The notes below the pieces were generated by a model. It had not been told where the DNA came from and did no database searches. It saw nothing but the letters and a program-made list of their open reading frames with translations. Source: Micromonospora olivasterospora (GTDB lineage Bacteria > Actinomycetota > Actinomycetes > Mycobacteriales > Micromonosporaceae). Taken from it: a DNA stretch of 64,000 nt. The stretch spans positions 5,084,001-5,148,000 of the forward strand of contig NZ_VLKE01000001.1 of NCBI RefSeq assembly GCF_007830265.1. Direction: 5' to 3'. A program made the translations under genes and the position numbers. Shown here one piece after another: positions 35,354-43,397 of the stretch (the first letter of the stretch is position 1; each line of letters starts with the position of its first letter).

Positions 35354-36577
35354 TCAGGCGGTGAACCGGACGGGAAGCTCCAGCAGGCCGCGGAACGGCG
35401 ACGCCGCCGGCAGCCGGCGCAGCTCCTCGGCCGGCACCGCCAGCCGCAGGTCGGGCAGCCGGTGCAGCAGCGCCGAGATGGCGATCTGCGCCTCCATCCG
35501 GGCCAGGGAGACCCCGAGGCAGTAGTGGACGCCGTGGCCGAAGCCGATGTGCGGGCCGCGCTCGCGGGTGAGGTCAAGCCGGTCCGGGTCGGCGAAGTGC
35601 GCGGGGTCGTGGTTCGCCGCGTTGATCACCACGCCGACGACCGAGCCGCGCGGGATGCGTACGCCCTGGTACTCGACGTCCTCGGCGGCGATCCGGGGGC
35701 TGGCCACCGGCAGCGGGCCGTCGAACCGGAGCAGCTCCTCGATCGCGGCGGGCAGCAGCTCCGGGTCGGCGCGCAGCAGGGCGAGCTGCTCGGGGTTGGT
35801 CAGCAGGGCCACGGTCGCGTTGCCGAGGAAGTCCGCGGTGGTCTGGTGCCCGGCGAACAGCAGCAGGAACGTGGTGGTGACCAGTTCGGACTCCGACAGC
35901 GTCCCCTGCCGGTCGCAGGCGGCGATCAGGTCGCTGACGATGTCGTCGGCGGGCCGCGCGCGCTTGGCCTGTACGAAGTCTGCGAGGTAGTGGTGCAGCC
36001 GCAGCTGTGCCTCCTGCACGGCCGCCCGGTCCCGCTCGGGGTTCTTCGACGACCCGGACGTGCGGATCACCTGCGTCCAGTCGAGGACCTGGTCGTGGTC
36101 GGCCTTCGGGATCCCGATCAGCTCGGAGATCACCTTCATCGGCAGCGGGATCGCGAAGTCGTGCATCAGCTCGGCCTCGCCCCGCGGCGCGACCTTGTCG
36201 AGCAGCTCGTCCACGATCTGGGCCACGCGCGGGCGCAGCGCCTCGATGCGGCGCGGGGCGAACGCCTGCGACACGATCCGCCGCAGCCGGCTGTGCTCCG
36301 GCGGGTCCGAGTTGAGCATGTTCCGGTTCAGCGCCTCGGAGTTCGGCCCGAAGATCCGCAGGTAGTGCTGGCCGGGCCCGTACAGGTCCTTGGACAGCCT
36401 CGGGTCGGTCAGCGCGGCCTTCGCGTCGTCGAACCTGCTGATCAGGTACGAGTCGAACCGCGGCCCCTTGACCAGGCAGACGGGCGCGTTCTCCCGCAGC
36501 TCGGCGAAGGTGGGGTAGGGGTCGACTGCGAACTCGTCGGTGTAGTACTCGGACGCGGGTACGACGGGCTCGGTCAT
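35354..36577 (-). CDS. Cytochrome P450
   Basis: A 407-aa soluble class I P450. ExxR appears as EELLR (about residue 285) and the haem loop is FGHGVHYCLGVSLARME (Cys at about 355). The I-helix reads LLFAGHQTTADFLG, with Gln where most P450s have Glu/Asp before the Thr pair. The start ATG 36577 overlaps the upstream stop (ATGA). In this operon it probably hydroxylates or couples an aromatic polyketide. It needs ferredoxin and a reductase, neither of which is encoded nearby. Confidence 0.9.
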   Translation of the reverse strand: MTEPVVPASEYYTDEFAVDPYPTFAELRENAPVCLVKGPRFDSYLISRFDDAKAALTDPRLSKDLYGPGQHYLRIFGPNSEALNRNMLNSDPPEHSRLRRIVSQAFAPRRIEALRPRVAQIVDELLDKVAPRGEAELMHDFAIPLPMKVISELIGIPKADHDQVLDWTQVIRTSGSSKNPERDRAAVQEAQLRLHHYLADFVQAKRARPADDIVSDLIAACDRQGTLSESELVTTTFLLLFAGHQTTADFLGNATVALLTNPEQLALLRADPELLPAAIEELLRFDGPLPVASPRIAAEDVEYQGVRIPRGSVVGVVINAANHDPAHFADPDRLDLTRERGPHIGFGHGVHYCLGVSLARMEAQIAISALLHRLPDLRLAVPAEELRRLPAASPFRGLLELPVRFTA

Positions 36578-36888
36578 GACGACTCCTCGCTGCGTACGCT
36601 GTGCAGGACCTGGTAGGTGTTGCGCTGGGCGGACTCGCGCAGGTCGCGGATCACCCGCAGCAGGTGGTCGCGGTGCTCGCTGCGGCCGAAGGCGTCGAGC
36701 CGTTCGCGGTCGGCCCAGTCGCTGATGATCAGGTAGCTGCGCGGGTCCTCGGCGTCGCGAACCAGGTCCTGGCGCAGGCAGCCGTCCAGGTCGCGGATCT
36801 TCTCCGCCGCCGACAGCCACTCCGCCTCGAACTGCTGCTCGCAGCCCTCCCGGGCGCGCATCGCGAGCACGGTGCGCACGGTGGTCAC
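36574..36888 (-). CDS. Antibiotic biosynthesis monooxygenase (ABM) domain protein
   Basis: 104 aa from GTG 36888, overlapping the preceding stop by 4 nt. VRTVLAMRAREGCEQQFEAE, then CLRQDLVRDAEDPRSYLIIS and DWADRERLDAFGRSEHRDHL is a complete ABM ferredoxin-like fold. Family members oxidise anthrone-type polyketides without cofactor or act as cyclase-like helpers. It closely resembles the first ABM domain of the upstream fusion protein, suggesting gene duplication. Confidence 0.8.
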   Translation of the reverse strand: MTTVRTVLAMRAREGCEQQFEAEWLSAAEKIRDLDGCLRQDLVRDAEDPRSYLIISDWADRERLDAFGRSEHRDHLLRVIRDLRESAQRNTYQVLHSVRSEESS

Positions 36889-39173
36889 CGGGCACCCCCG
36901 AACACCAGGTGCAGGTTCTTGCGCAGGGCGTCGGCGTCGACCGGCTGGCTGCGGAACCCGACGTGTCCGTCGGGGCGGATCAGGTACAGGGCGCTGCCGG
37001 CGACGCCGTACCGCGCGCGGAACTCGCCCGCGGCGTCCCGTACGACCGGCGGGTTGAGCATCGCCGGCACGTGCGCGTCGGGGCTGGCCAGCAGGTACGC
37101 CTCGATCTCCCCGCACGCCAGTCGGCGGACGTCGGCGCACAGCTTCTCCACGGCGGCCACCTCCGCTTCCGCGGCCGAGCGGTCCGCGTACACCAGCAGG
37201 GTGTGCCGGGTGCCGCGGGTCAGGTCGCGCAGCCGCAGCGGGTGTCCGACGCCCCGCCGGTGCAGGCCGCCCACGTCGGGGGCCAGGTCGCCGGGCGCGG
37301 GGCCGTCGCGCAGGGCGTCGGGGGCGGACAGTGACTCGCCGACCAACGGGCTGCGCGAGTAGCTGAGCAGCATGCCCATCTCCTGGAGGAACTGCCGCTT
37401 CAGGTCGTCGCGGTCCAGTTCCTCGGTGAAGGCCATCCGCACGGCCCGCCCGACGATTTCCTCGCCCTCCGGGCGGCGCTCGGTCTCGTAGCTGGCCAGC
37501 AGGCCCGGCGCGGCGACACCCCGGACGGCGAGGGCGAGCTTCCACGCGAGGTTCCAGACGTCCTGGATGCCGGTGTTCATGCCCTGGCCGCCCGCGGGCG
37601 GGTGCAGGTGCGCCGCGTCGCCGGCCACGAACACCCGGCCCTCGCCGTACCGGTCCACGATGCCGTGACTGATCCGGAACACCGACGACCAGCGCAGGTT
37701 CGACGCGCGGGTGCCGGGCGGGGCGAGGTGGTCCAGCGCGGCCTGCACGTCGGCGAGGGTCGGCGCGGCGAGTTCCTCGCTGAACCCGGGCGGGGCGTCC
37801 CGCCCGCCGGTCTGCGCGAAGAACCGGGGCGGGGCCAGGGTGGCGATGCGGTACCGGGACTCGCCGCGCAGCGGTACGCACACCAGCATGCCGTCCATCC
37901 GGCCGTCGGTCTCGTGCAGGAACCGCAGCAGGTGGCCCTCGGGCATGTCCCAGTCCACGTCGACGTCGCCCAGCATGAACAGCTGCGGGAACCGGCCCAG
38001 CCCGCCGGTGAACGTCAGCCCCAGCAGCTCGCGGACCCTGCTGTGCGCGCCGTCGCAGCCGACGAGGTACTTCGCGCGTACGGTCTCGGTGCCGCCGCCG
38101 GCCAGCGTGAGCGTGGCCAGCACGCCGTCGCCGTCCTGGGTGAACGTGGTCAGCTCGGCGCCCCGCCGCGGGCGCACCCCGAGCGTGGCCAGCCGCTCGG
38201 TGAGCAGCCGCTCGGTCTCGTACTGGGGAAGGCCCAGGTGCGCGTACGGCAGCTCCGGCAGCTCCCAGCTCATCCGGTGGGTCTCCACGCCGTTGACGAA
38301 CACCATGTTGCCGGTCAGCCAGATCCCGGTGTTCATCGCCTCCCGCACGATGCCCTGGTCCTCCCAGATCTCCATCGTGCGGCAGTGGATGCCGATCGCC
38401 TTGTCGGCCTGCCCGGACGGCATGGCCAGCCTCTCCACCACCCGGCAGTCGACGCCGCGCCGGGCCAGCTCGACGGCGGCGGTCAACCCGGTGGGCCCCG
38501 CGCCGACGATGAGTACGTCCGTTGTCGTGTGCACGTCGATCTCCTTGCCCGTCGTACTGGGTTCCCGCCTGTCGTCGGGGTGGGCCGCCGGATGGAACAG
38601 GCGGCGCCGGAAGTCCTTGAGGAGGAACGGCGCGATCGGTCCCGCCTCCTCCTGCGCGTGCGCCGGGTTGCCGATCCAGCGGTAGAACTCGGCCTCGCTG
38701 CGCCACTCGGCGAAGATGTGGTGGGTGTCGGAGCCGGGGGAGCGCAGCAGTTCCTCCCGCAGGTACCCGGGCACCCCGGCCATCCGCTCGGTGACCTCGG
38801 CGTAGCCGCGGTCGAACTCCGCCCGCCGGGCGGCCGGGACGGTGATCTCGACGTCGACGAAGACCATCGCCGGGGTCGTGCCGTCCGGGTCGCGCATCGC
38901 GCGGTAGTCGCCCGGCGCGGGCGCCTCGCACAGCGGGCGTAGGGCGTCGGCGAGGCGCGCGGCGACCGGCCCGTTCTCGAAGTCGCGCAGCGCGGACTCG
39001 TCGGCCCACTCGGTGACGACGACGAACGCCCGCGGATCGGCCGCGTCCGCCAGCAGTTCCCGCCGGAGGTTGCCGGCCAGGGACCCGCTCTGCCCGGCGA
39101 CCGCCCGCCACGCGGATTCCACGCCGCGCTCGCACCCCGGGCGAGCGCGCATCCGGACCATTGTCCTGATCAT
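36885..39173 (-). CDS. Fusion: two ABM domains plus FAD-dependent aromatic hydroxylase
   Basis: 762 aa from ATG 39173. Residues 1-100 form an ABM domain (IRTMVRMRARPGCERGVESA...) and 105-200 a second (AMVFVDVEITVPAARRAEFD...). From about residue 214 comes a class A flavoprotein monooxygenase: DVLIVGAGPTGLTAAVELAR (FAD site), YLVGCDGAHSRVRE (DG motif), FVAGDAAHLHPPAGGQGMNT (GD motif), then a thioredoxin-like C-terminal domain. Such enzymes hydroxylate aromatic polyketides with NAD(P)H and O2. A good internal ribosome site and GTG at 38534 lie exactly at the domain junction, so a stand-alone 549-aa hydroxylase may also be made. Confidence 0.85.
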   Translation of the reverse strand: MIRTMVRMRARPGCERGVESAWRAVAGQSGSLAGNLRRELLADAADPRAFVVVTEWADESALRDFENGPVAARLADALRPLCEAPAPGDYRAMRDPDGTTPAMVFVDVEITVPAARRAEFDRGYAEVTERMAGVPGYLREELLRSPGSDTHHIFAEWRSEAEFYRWIGNPAHAQEEAGPIAPFLLKDFRRRLFHPAAHPDDRREPSTTGKEIDVHTTTDVLIVGAGPTGLTAAVELARRGVDCRVVERLAMPSGQADKAIGIHCRTMEIWEDQGIVREAMNTGIWLTGNMVFVNGVETHRMSWELPELPYAHLGLPQYETERLLTERLATLGVRPRRGAELTTFTQDGDGVLATLTLAGGGTETVRAKYLVGCDGAHSRVRELLGLTFTGGLGRFPQLFMLGDVDVDWDMPEGHLLRFLHETDGRMDGMLVCVPLRGESRYRIATLAPPRFFAQTGGRDAPPGFSEELAAPTLADVQAALDHLAPPGTRASNLRWSSVFRISHGIVDRYGEGRVFVAGDAAHLHPPAGGQGMNTGIQDVWNLAWKLALAVRGVAAPGLLASYETERRPEGEEIVGRAVRMAFTEELDRDDLKRQFLQEMGMLLSYSRSPLVGESLSAPDALRDGPAPGDLAPDVGGLHRRGVGHPLRLRDLTRGTRHTLLVYADRSAAEAEVAAVEKLCADVRRLACGEIEAYLLASPDAHVPAMLNPPVVRDAAGEFRARYGVAGSALYLIRPDGHVGFRSQPVDADALRKNLHLVFGGAR
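38534..38546 (-). promoter_or_regulatory. Internal Shine-Dalgarno and GTG start inside the ABM-FAD fusion
   Basis: On the minus strand AAGGAG (38546-38541) is followed after 6 nt by GTG (38534), in frame, giving VHTTTDVLIVGAGPTG. The spacing is ideal and the site falls in the linker between domains. It looks like the relic, or still active start, of a separate hydroxylase gene whose upstream partner lost its stop codon. Confidence 0.55.
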
Positions 39174-39487
39174 CAAGTCCCCTTCGACGGCCTGCGCGAG
39201 ACGATCGAGCGGGTGACCCGCCGGAGCCGGTTGACGGGGTTTGAGCTGCACGAACACCGCTCGCCTCAGCAGCGAGTCTGCGGGAGGGGCGTCACCCGGG
39301 CGTCACCGCTCACGGACGGTCCGTAAGCGCCACGGTGACAGTCCACGCCCCCGGCCGGGTCCGGAGCCCGCGATGTCGGCGACCCACCCTCGCCTTCCGG
39401 GAATCGGCCGGACAGCGCGGCCGGCGGGCACGCTGGTCACCGTAGGTGAGCGTGCGGGGGCGCTCCGTCCGACGGAAGGAGACCAGG
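39174..39487. promoter_or_regulatory. Divergent intergenic region of the tailoring operon
   Basis: 314 nt between the fusion gene (minus) and a secreted-protein gene (plus). GAAGGGGAC precedes ATG 39173 and AAGGAG (39476-39481) precedes GTG 39488. Both promoters must lie here. I see no clear operator palindrome. Confidence 0.35.
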
Positions 39488-39996
39488 GTGAGGAAGAGAT
39501 GGGCGGCGGTGGTCCTCGCCGCCGTCGTGGCCGTACGACGGCACCTCCGGCCGGGCCGGTGGCCGCCGCGCCGGATCCCGACCGGATCGTCAGCACCGAC
39601 GCGCGTGCTACCGACGCGCGTGCTACCGACGCGCCGTCCTCGGCCGTCGGCGCGGGTTCCGGGGTCGGCACCGACGCGATCTTCGGCGGCGACGAGCGGA
39701 TGCCGGTGAACCCGACCACCACGTTCCCGGCCAGCGGCACCGTCCTGACCGCGAACCTCGTCTACGTCCAACACGACGCCACCGGCGGGCAGGACGGCAG
39801 CCCCATCTTCTACCGGCCCGACCCGGAGGACCTGTGCCCCCTGCCGCCGAGGCCGCCGTGGCCGTGGCCGTGGGCGCTGCGGACGGTGCTGGGGATCCTG
39901 TCCAGCGGACCATCCGGCGGAGGGCCCGGCGCCGTGAACAACATCGGCACCCGGATCACCCGGGCGGCGTACAACAACCTGATGCTGTGGCGCTGA
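39488..39996 (+). pseudogene. Frameshifted secreted hypothetical protein
   Basis: GTG 39488 with an ideal AAGGAG site starts a signal-like MRKRWAAVVLAAVVAV. Coding sense then moves to another frame within GTGGCCGTACGACGG (about 39530-39545): TTAPPAGPVAAAPDPDRIVS, tandem TDARATDARATDA, and MPVNPTTTFPASGTVLTANL to TRITRAAYNNLMLWR. Each half alone makes no sense, so a 1-base change separates them. It is either a pseudogene or an assembly error. The mature part has no known domain. Confidence 0.5.
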
Positions 39997-40008
39997 GCGG
40001 CACACGAG

Positions 40009-40038
40009 GGGCTTCCGGGGCGGGCCACCCGGAAGCCC
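40009..40038 (+). terminator. Rho-independent-type hairpin
   Basis: GGGCTTCCGGG (40009-40019) pairs with CCCGGAAGCCC (40028-40038), followed by TTCG. It lies 12 nt after the stop of the secreted-protein gene. Confidence 0.7.
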
Positions 40039-40069
40039 TTCGCACGGCATCGAGGAGCATTGACACTAG

Positions 40070-41574
40070 TACGGCAGCCGCCATTGGTGGTCTGACCTCG
40101 CGGGACGCGGTGGGGGCGTGCAACGTGGACGCAGCCGCCTGTCGATCATGTGTTTGTGAGGACTACAAGATCGAAGGCGGCTGCGGTTGCCAGGGTAGCG
40201 GCTGGGCGCGCGGTGCGGGAACGGGCCGGGCTGTTGCAGCGGCTGCGGTCGTGCTTCGCCCGAACGCAGACGTGGCAGCACGCGGGAAGATACATATCGG
40301 CGCTGGTCAGCCAGGTGCCGAAGCGCAACGGGTGGACCATCGCCGAGCAGGTCGGGGACGCCACGCCGGACCGCACGCAGCGGCTGCTGAACCGGGCGGT
40401 GTGGGACACGACGGCCGCGATGAGCCAGGTCCGGCGGTTCGCCGCTGCGGGTCTGGACGAGGCGGCGCGCCGTCGGCGGCGGCGTGGCCTGGTCGTCGGC
40501 GCGTTGGACGAGACGGGCCAGCCCAAGCAGGGCAAGGCGACGTGCGGGGTGAAGCGGCAGTACATGGGGTGCGCGGGCCGGGTCGCGAACGGGATCAACA
40601 CGGTGCACCTGTCCTACGTTCGGGAGAAGACGGGGCACGCGTTGATCGGGGCGCGTCAGTGGATCCCGGCCGAGCACATCACCGACCCCCGGGCCTCGGC
40701 CGGTATGGGACTGCCGCCGGAGGTGGAGTTCCGCACCAAGGGCCAGCTGGCCATCGATATCTGTGCTGATGCGTTCGCCGACGGCCTGGTATTCGACTTC
40801 GCCTGCGGCGACGAGGTGTACGGCAACTGCACACAACTACGGGAGTTCTTCGAGCAGCACGGGCAGGCGTACGTGCTGCGGGTCGCTGCCACCTTCATGA
40901 TCGACCTGCCCTCCGAAGCGAAACTGACCTGCGCACAGGCCGTCACGCTGCTGGTCAAGGACAAGCGTCGGTGGGAGGTCCGCTCGGCCGGTACCGGGTC
41001 GAAGGGACAGCGCTGGTATGCCTGGGCGTGGATCGCCACCGCCTCGCCCCGCCATCATCTGCTCATCCGCCGTCACCTGCGCAGCGGTGAACTGGCCTTC
41101 CACTACTGCCATGTGCCCGAGGGGCAGATCCTGACCAAGACGAGGCTGATCCGCGCTGCCGGGCTGCGCTGGCCGGTCGAGGAAGATTTCGAGTTCAGCA
41201 AGGACCACTTCGGCCTGGACCAGTGCCAAGCGAGGCTCTACACCGCGATCCAGCGGCACACCGTGCTGGTCATGGCCGCCCTCGCGGTCTGCGCGGTCAC
41301 CGCCGCCCACCTCGCCGACCGCACCGACACCCAGGCACCGCCGCCAAGCACACCGGACCAGCCGCCGCCACCCGAGCCCGGAATGATCCCGCTGACCGTC
41401 CCCGAGGTCAAACGACTACTCGCCAACGCCCTCCAGCATCCGAAACCACCCGGCCACGCCACGCACTGGCTCAACTGGCGACGCCGTCACCAGGCCCGCG
41501 CCCGCTGGTTCCACCAACGCACACGGCTGAACCGGGACTACACCCTGGTCAGCTAGCAACTGGCGGCTGCCGTA
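40070..41574 (+). mobile_element. IS701-family insertion sequence, complete
   Basis: Terminal inverted repeats TACGGCAGCCGCCA (40070-40083) and its complement (41561-41574) are perfect over 14 bp. Both sides are flanked by CTAG (40066-40069 and 41575-41578), the characteristic 4-bp target duplication of this family. Length is 1505 bp. The right CTAG touches the left end of an IS982 element. Confidence 0.9.
40150..41556 (+). CDS. IS701-family transposase
   Basis: 468 aa, uninterrupted. Typical stretches are WTIAEQVGDATPDRTQRLLN, VVGALDETGQPKQGKATCGV (first Asp), VFDFACGDEVYGNC (second Asp) and GLRWPVEEDFEFSKDHFGLD (catalytic Glu), with a Pro-rich segment before the C-terminal tail. The first in-frame ATG near the left end is used. 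It appears functional. Confidence 0.9.
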   Translation: MFVRTTRSKAAAVARVAAGRAVRERAGLLQRLRSCFARTQTWQHAGRYISALVSQVPKRNGWTIAEQVGDATPDRTQRLLNRAVWDTTAAMSQVRRFAAAGLDEAARRRRRRGLVVGALDETGQPKQGKATCGVKRQYMGCAGRVANGINTVHLSYVREKTGHALIGARQWIPAEHITDPRASAGMGLPPEVEFRTKGQLAIDICADAFADGLVFDFACGDEVYGNCTQLREFFEQHGQAYVLRVAATFMIDLPSEAKLTCAQAVTLLVKDKRRWEVRSAGTGSKGQRWYAWAWIATASPRHHLLIRRHLRSGELAFHYCHVPEGQILTKTRLIRAAGLRWPVEEDFEFSKDHFGLDQCQARLYTAIQRHTVLVMAALAVCAVTAAHLADRTDTQAPPPSTPDQPPPPEPGMIPLTVPEVKRLLANALQHPKPPGHATHWLNWRRRHQARARWFHQRTRLNRDYTLVS

Positions 41575-41578
41575 CTAG

Positions 41579-42627
41579 ACGACTGATAACCGGAGTTTGC
41601 TGCGCGTTCAGTGGTCGTAGGCGATGAGGCTGCGGGTGACGGGCTGGCCGGTCTTGTGGTTGTGCCAGATGGCGGCGGTCAGGGCGAGCAGGCGTTGAGC
41701 AACGCGGGTCGCGATGCCTTCGAAGGTACGGCCGCCGTGTAGTTCCAGGTCGAGTTGGCCCTTGAGCGTGTCGTTGACCGACTCGATCAGTTGGCGGACG
41801 GCCTTCAGGAGGCCCTGGCCGGGGCGTTGCTTCTCCTTCTTGCGGTTGGGTCGTAGCAGGGTGACACCGCGGTCGGCCAGGTCCTGCTCGAAGCGTTTCG
41901 CGGCGAAGCCCTTGTCGGTGATCAGTAGCAGTCCGGGCCGGCCGGCGAGCAGGGCGGGCTCGCGGTCGAGCATGTACTCCACGACCTCGCGTTCGCCGAT
42001 CTTCGCATCAGCCAGGGCCCACATGATGGGCAGGCCGGTCGGGGTGCAGATCAGGTACAGGCGCAGTCCCCAGAAGAACCGTGAGTGTGACGCGCAGTAG
42101 CCGTAGGTGGCCCAGCCGGCGGCGTCCGAGCGTTGCACGGTGGGCCTCGACCGGCCGCACTCGACCGGGGTGGAGTCCAGGATCCAGTGGTTGTCGAACC
42201 AGAAATCGGTGTCGAAGGCCAACGCTCGGATGAAGTGCTGGATCAGCGGCAGGGCGGCCCGCAGTCGCTTGTTGTAGCCGGGCTGGGACAGCTGGACCGG
42301 GAACAACGCGCGTAGGTTCTTCGCCAGGTAGCGGACCCACCGGCGTTCGGAGCGGATGTTCAGCAGCGACTGCATGACCGCCATGGTGATCAGTTCGGCG
42401 TCCGACAGCACTGGGGTGAACCCGGTCACCGGGCGGGCCGGACGTAGATCAGGGCGGGCTTTCAACTCGTCATCGATCTTCACGTACAGTGCGGTAGCGA
42501 GGGTCTCCAGATCGACGTGCACATGGCCTCCATGGTCATAGTTGCGTAGCAACGTCGATCATGGAGGCCCTCGTCCGTTCACCGCACCTGTGTCCCATCC
42601 ACACAGGCCACCGTGGTTATCACTCGT
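41579..42627 (-). mobile_element. IS982-family insertion sequence, complete or nearly so
   Basis: The left end ACGACTGATAACC and right end GGTTATCACTCGT are inverted repeats with one mismatch. If the repeat extends outward to CTAG on both sides, the element overlaps the IS701 duplication and the stop codon (TAG) of the next gene. I cannot fix the exact ends or find a target duplication because IS701 inserted at the left border. Confidence 0.75.
41608..42522 (-). CDS. IS982-family transposase
   Basis: 304 aa from GTG 42522 (VHVDLETLATALYVKIDDEL) with GGAGG just upstream; an in-frame TTG at 42552 is less likely. DDE residues sit in HWILDSTPVECGRSR, LLITDKGFAAKRFEQDL and RQLIESVNDTLKGQLDLE. It is intact and probably active. 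Confidence 0.88.
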   Translation of the reverse strand: MHVDLETLATALYVKIDDELKARPDLRPARPVTGFTPVLSDAELITMAVMQSLLNIRSERRWVRYLAKNLRALFPVQLSQPGYNKRLRAALPLIQHFIRALAFDTDFWFDNHWILDSTPVECGRSRPTVQRSDAAGWATYGYCASHSRFFWGLRLYLICTPTGLPIMWALADAKIGEREVVEYMLDREPALLAGRPGLLLITDKGFAAKRFEQDLADRGVTLLRPNRKKEKQRPGQGLLKAVRQLIESVNDTLKGQLDLELHGGRTFEGIATRVAQRLLALTAAIWHNHKTGQPVTRSLIAYDH

Positions 42628-43224
42628 CTAGGGCAGCGTCGGCGGCGTCGGGGGCAGCGGCAGGGGCAGGCCGGGCAGGCCGTCGATGCTGGTCGCGACG
42701 TGTTCCTTCCCGGCGAAGTAGTCGCTGAGCGACTCGTCGGTCTCCCGCGCGAACCGCCTCGCGTGCAGGTCCCGGTCCTCGTCGTAGGTCATCAGGGGCA
42801 CGGCGTAGCCGCAGGTGTCCCGGATCAGCTCCGCACGGACCACGATGATCGCCCGCAGCCCGTGCGAGCTGGTGTCGGCGGCGGGGAAGTGGCTGACCAG
42901 TTCAGGCCACCGGGGGTCGTCGCGGAACACCGGCTCGCCGCGCCCGTGCACCCGCACGATGTTCGGCGGCCCCTGGAAGGCGCACCACATCAGGGTGATC
43001 CGGCCGTTCTCGCGCAGGTGAGCGATGGTCTCGGCGTTGCTGCCGGCGAAGTCGAGGTACGCCACGGTGAGCTCGTCCAGGACGGCCCAGGAGCCCGCCA
43101 GTCCCTTGGGCGAGAGGTTGATCGTCCCGGTGGCGGCGAGCGGCGCGGTCGCCGTGAAGAACATCGGCTGCGCCTCGACGAAGTCGCGCAGCCGCCCGGT
43201 GATGTGTTCGTACGTCTTTCCCAC
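42628..43224 (-). CDS. Pyridoxamine 5'-phosphate oxidase-family FMN-binding protein
   Basis: 198 aa from GTG 43224. MFFTATAPLAATGTINLSPK, then AYLDFAGSNAETIAHLRENG and ITLMWCAFQGPPNIVRVHGR is the split-barrel FMN fold of the PPOX group. Such proteins are flavin- or F420-dependent reductases of unknown substrate. The last residues (PPTPPTLP) and the TAG stop lie at the IS982 border, so the natural C-terminus may have been replaced. It is on the same strand as the terpenoid operon, 173 nt downstream, and may be cotranscribed. Confidence 0.75.
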   Translation of the reverse strand: MGKTYEHITGRLRDFVEAQPMFFTATAPLAATGTINLSPKGLAGSWAVLDELTVAYLDFAGSNAETIAHLRENGRITLMWCAFQGPPNIVRVHGRGEPVFRDDPRWPELVSHFPAADTSSHGLRAIIVVRAELIRDTCGYAVPLMTYDEDRDLHARRFARETDESLSDYFAGKEHVATSIDGLPGLPLPLPPTPPTLP

Positions 43225-43397
43225 GGTGCTCTACCGCCTCTCCGCGTCCCGGACTCGCGCCGTTGCCGCGTCTCCGATCGTCCCAGGACCCGGCGGCAGG
43301 CGGACGAGCCAGTTCCCGGTGCGTGGACGTAAGGAGGACCGCGGGACACACGAGTTCCGCGGCCGGGCGGTGTGCCCCACCCGGGCCGCGCGGCGGC

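Noticed and set aside
36574..39135. 853-codon frame overlapping the monooxygenase fusion on the same strand
   Set aside because: Arg/Pro-rich out-of-frame reading; the other frame has complete FAD, DG and GD motifs.
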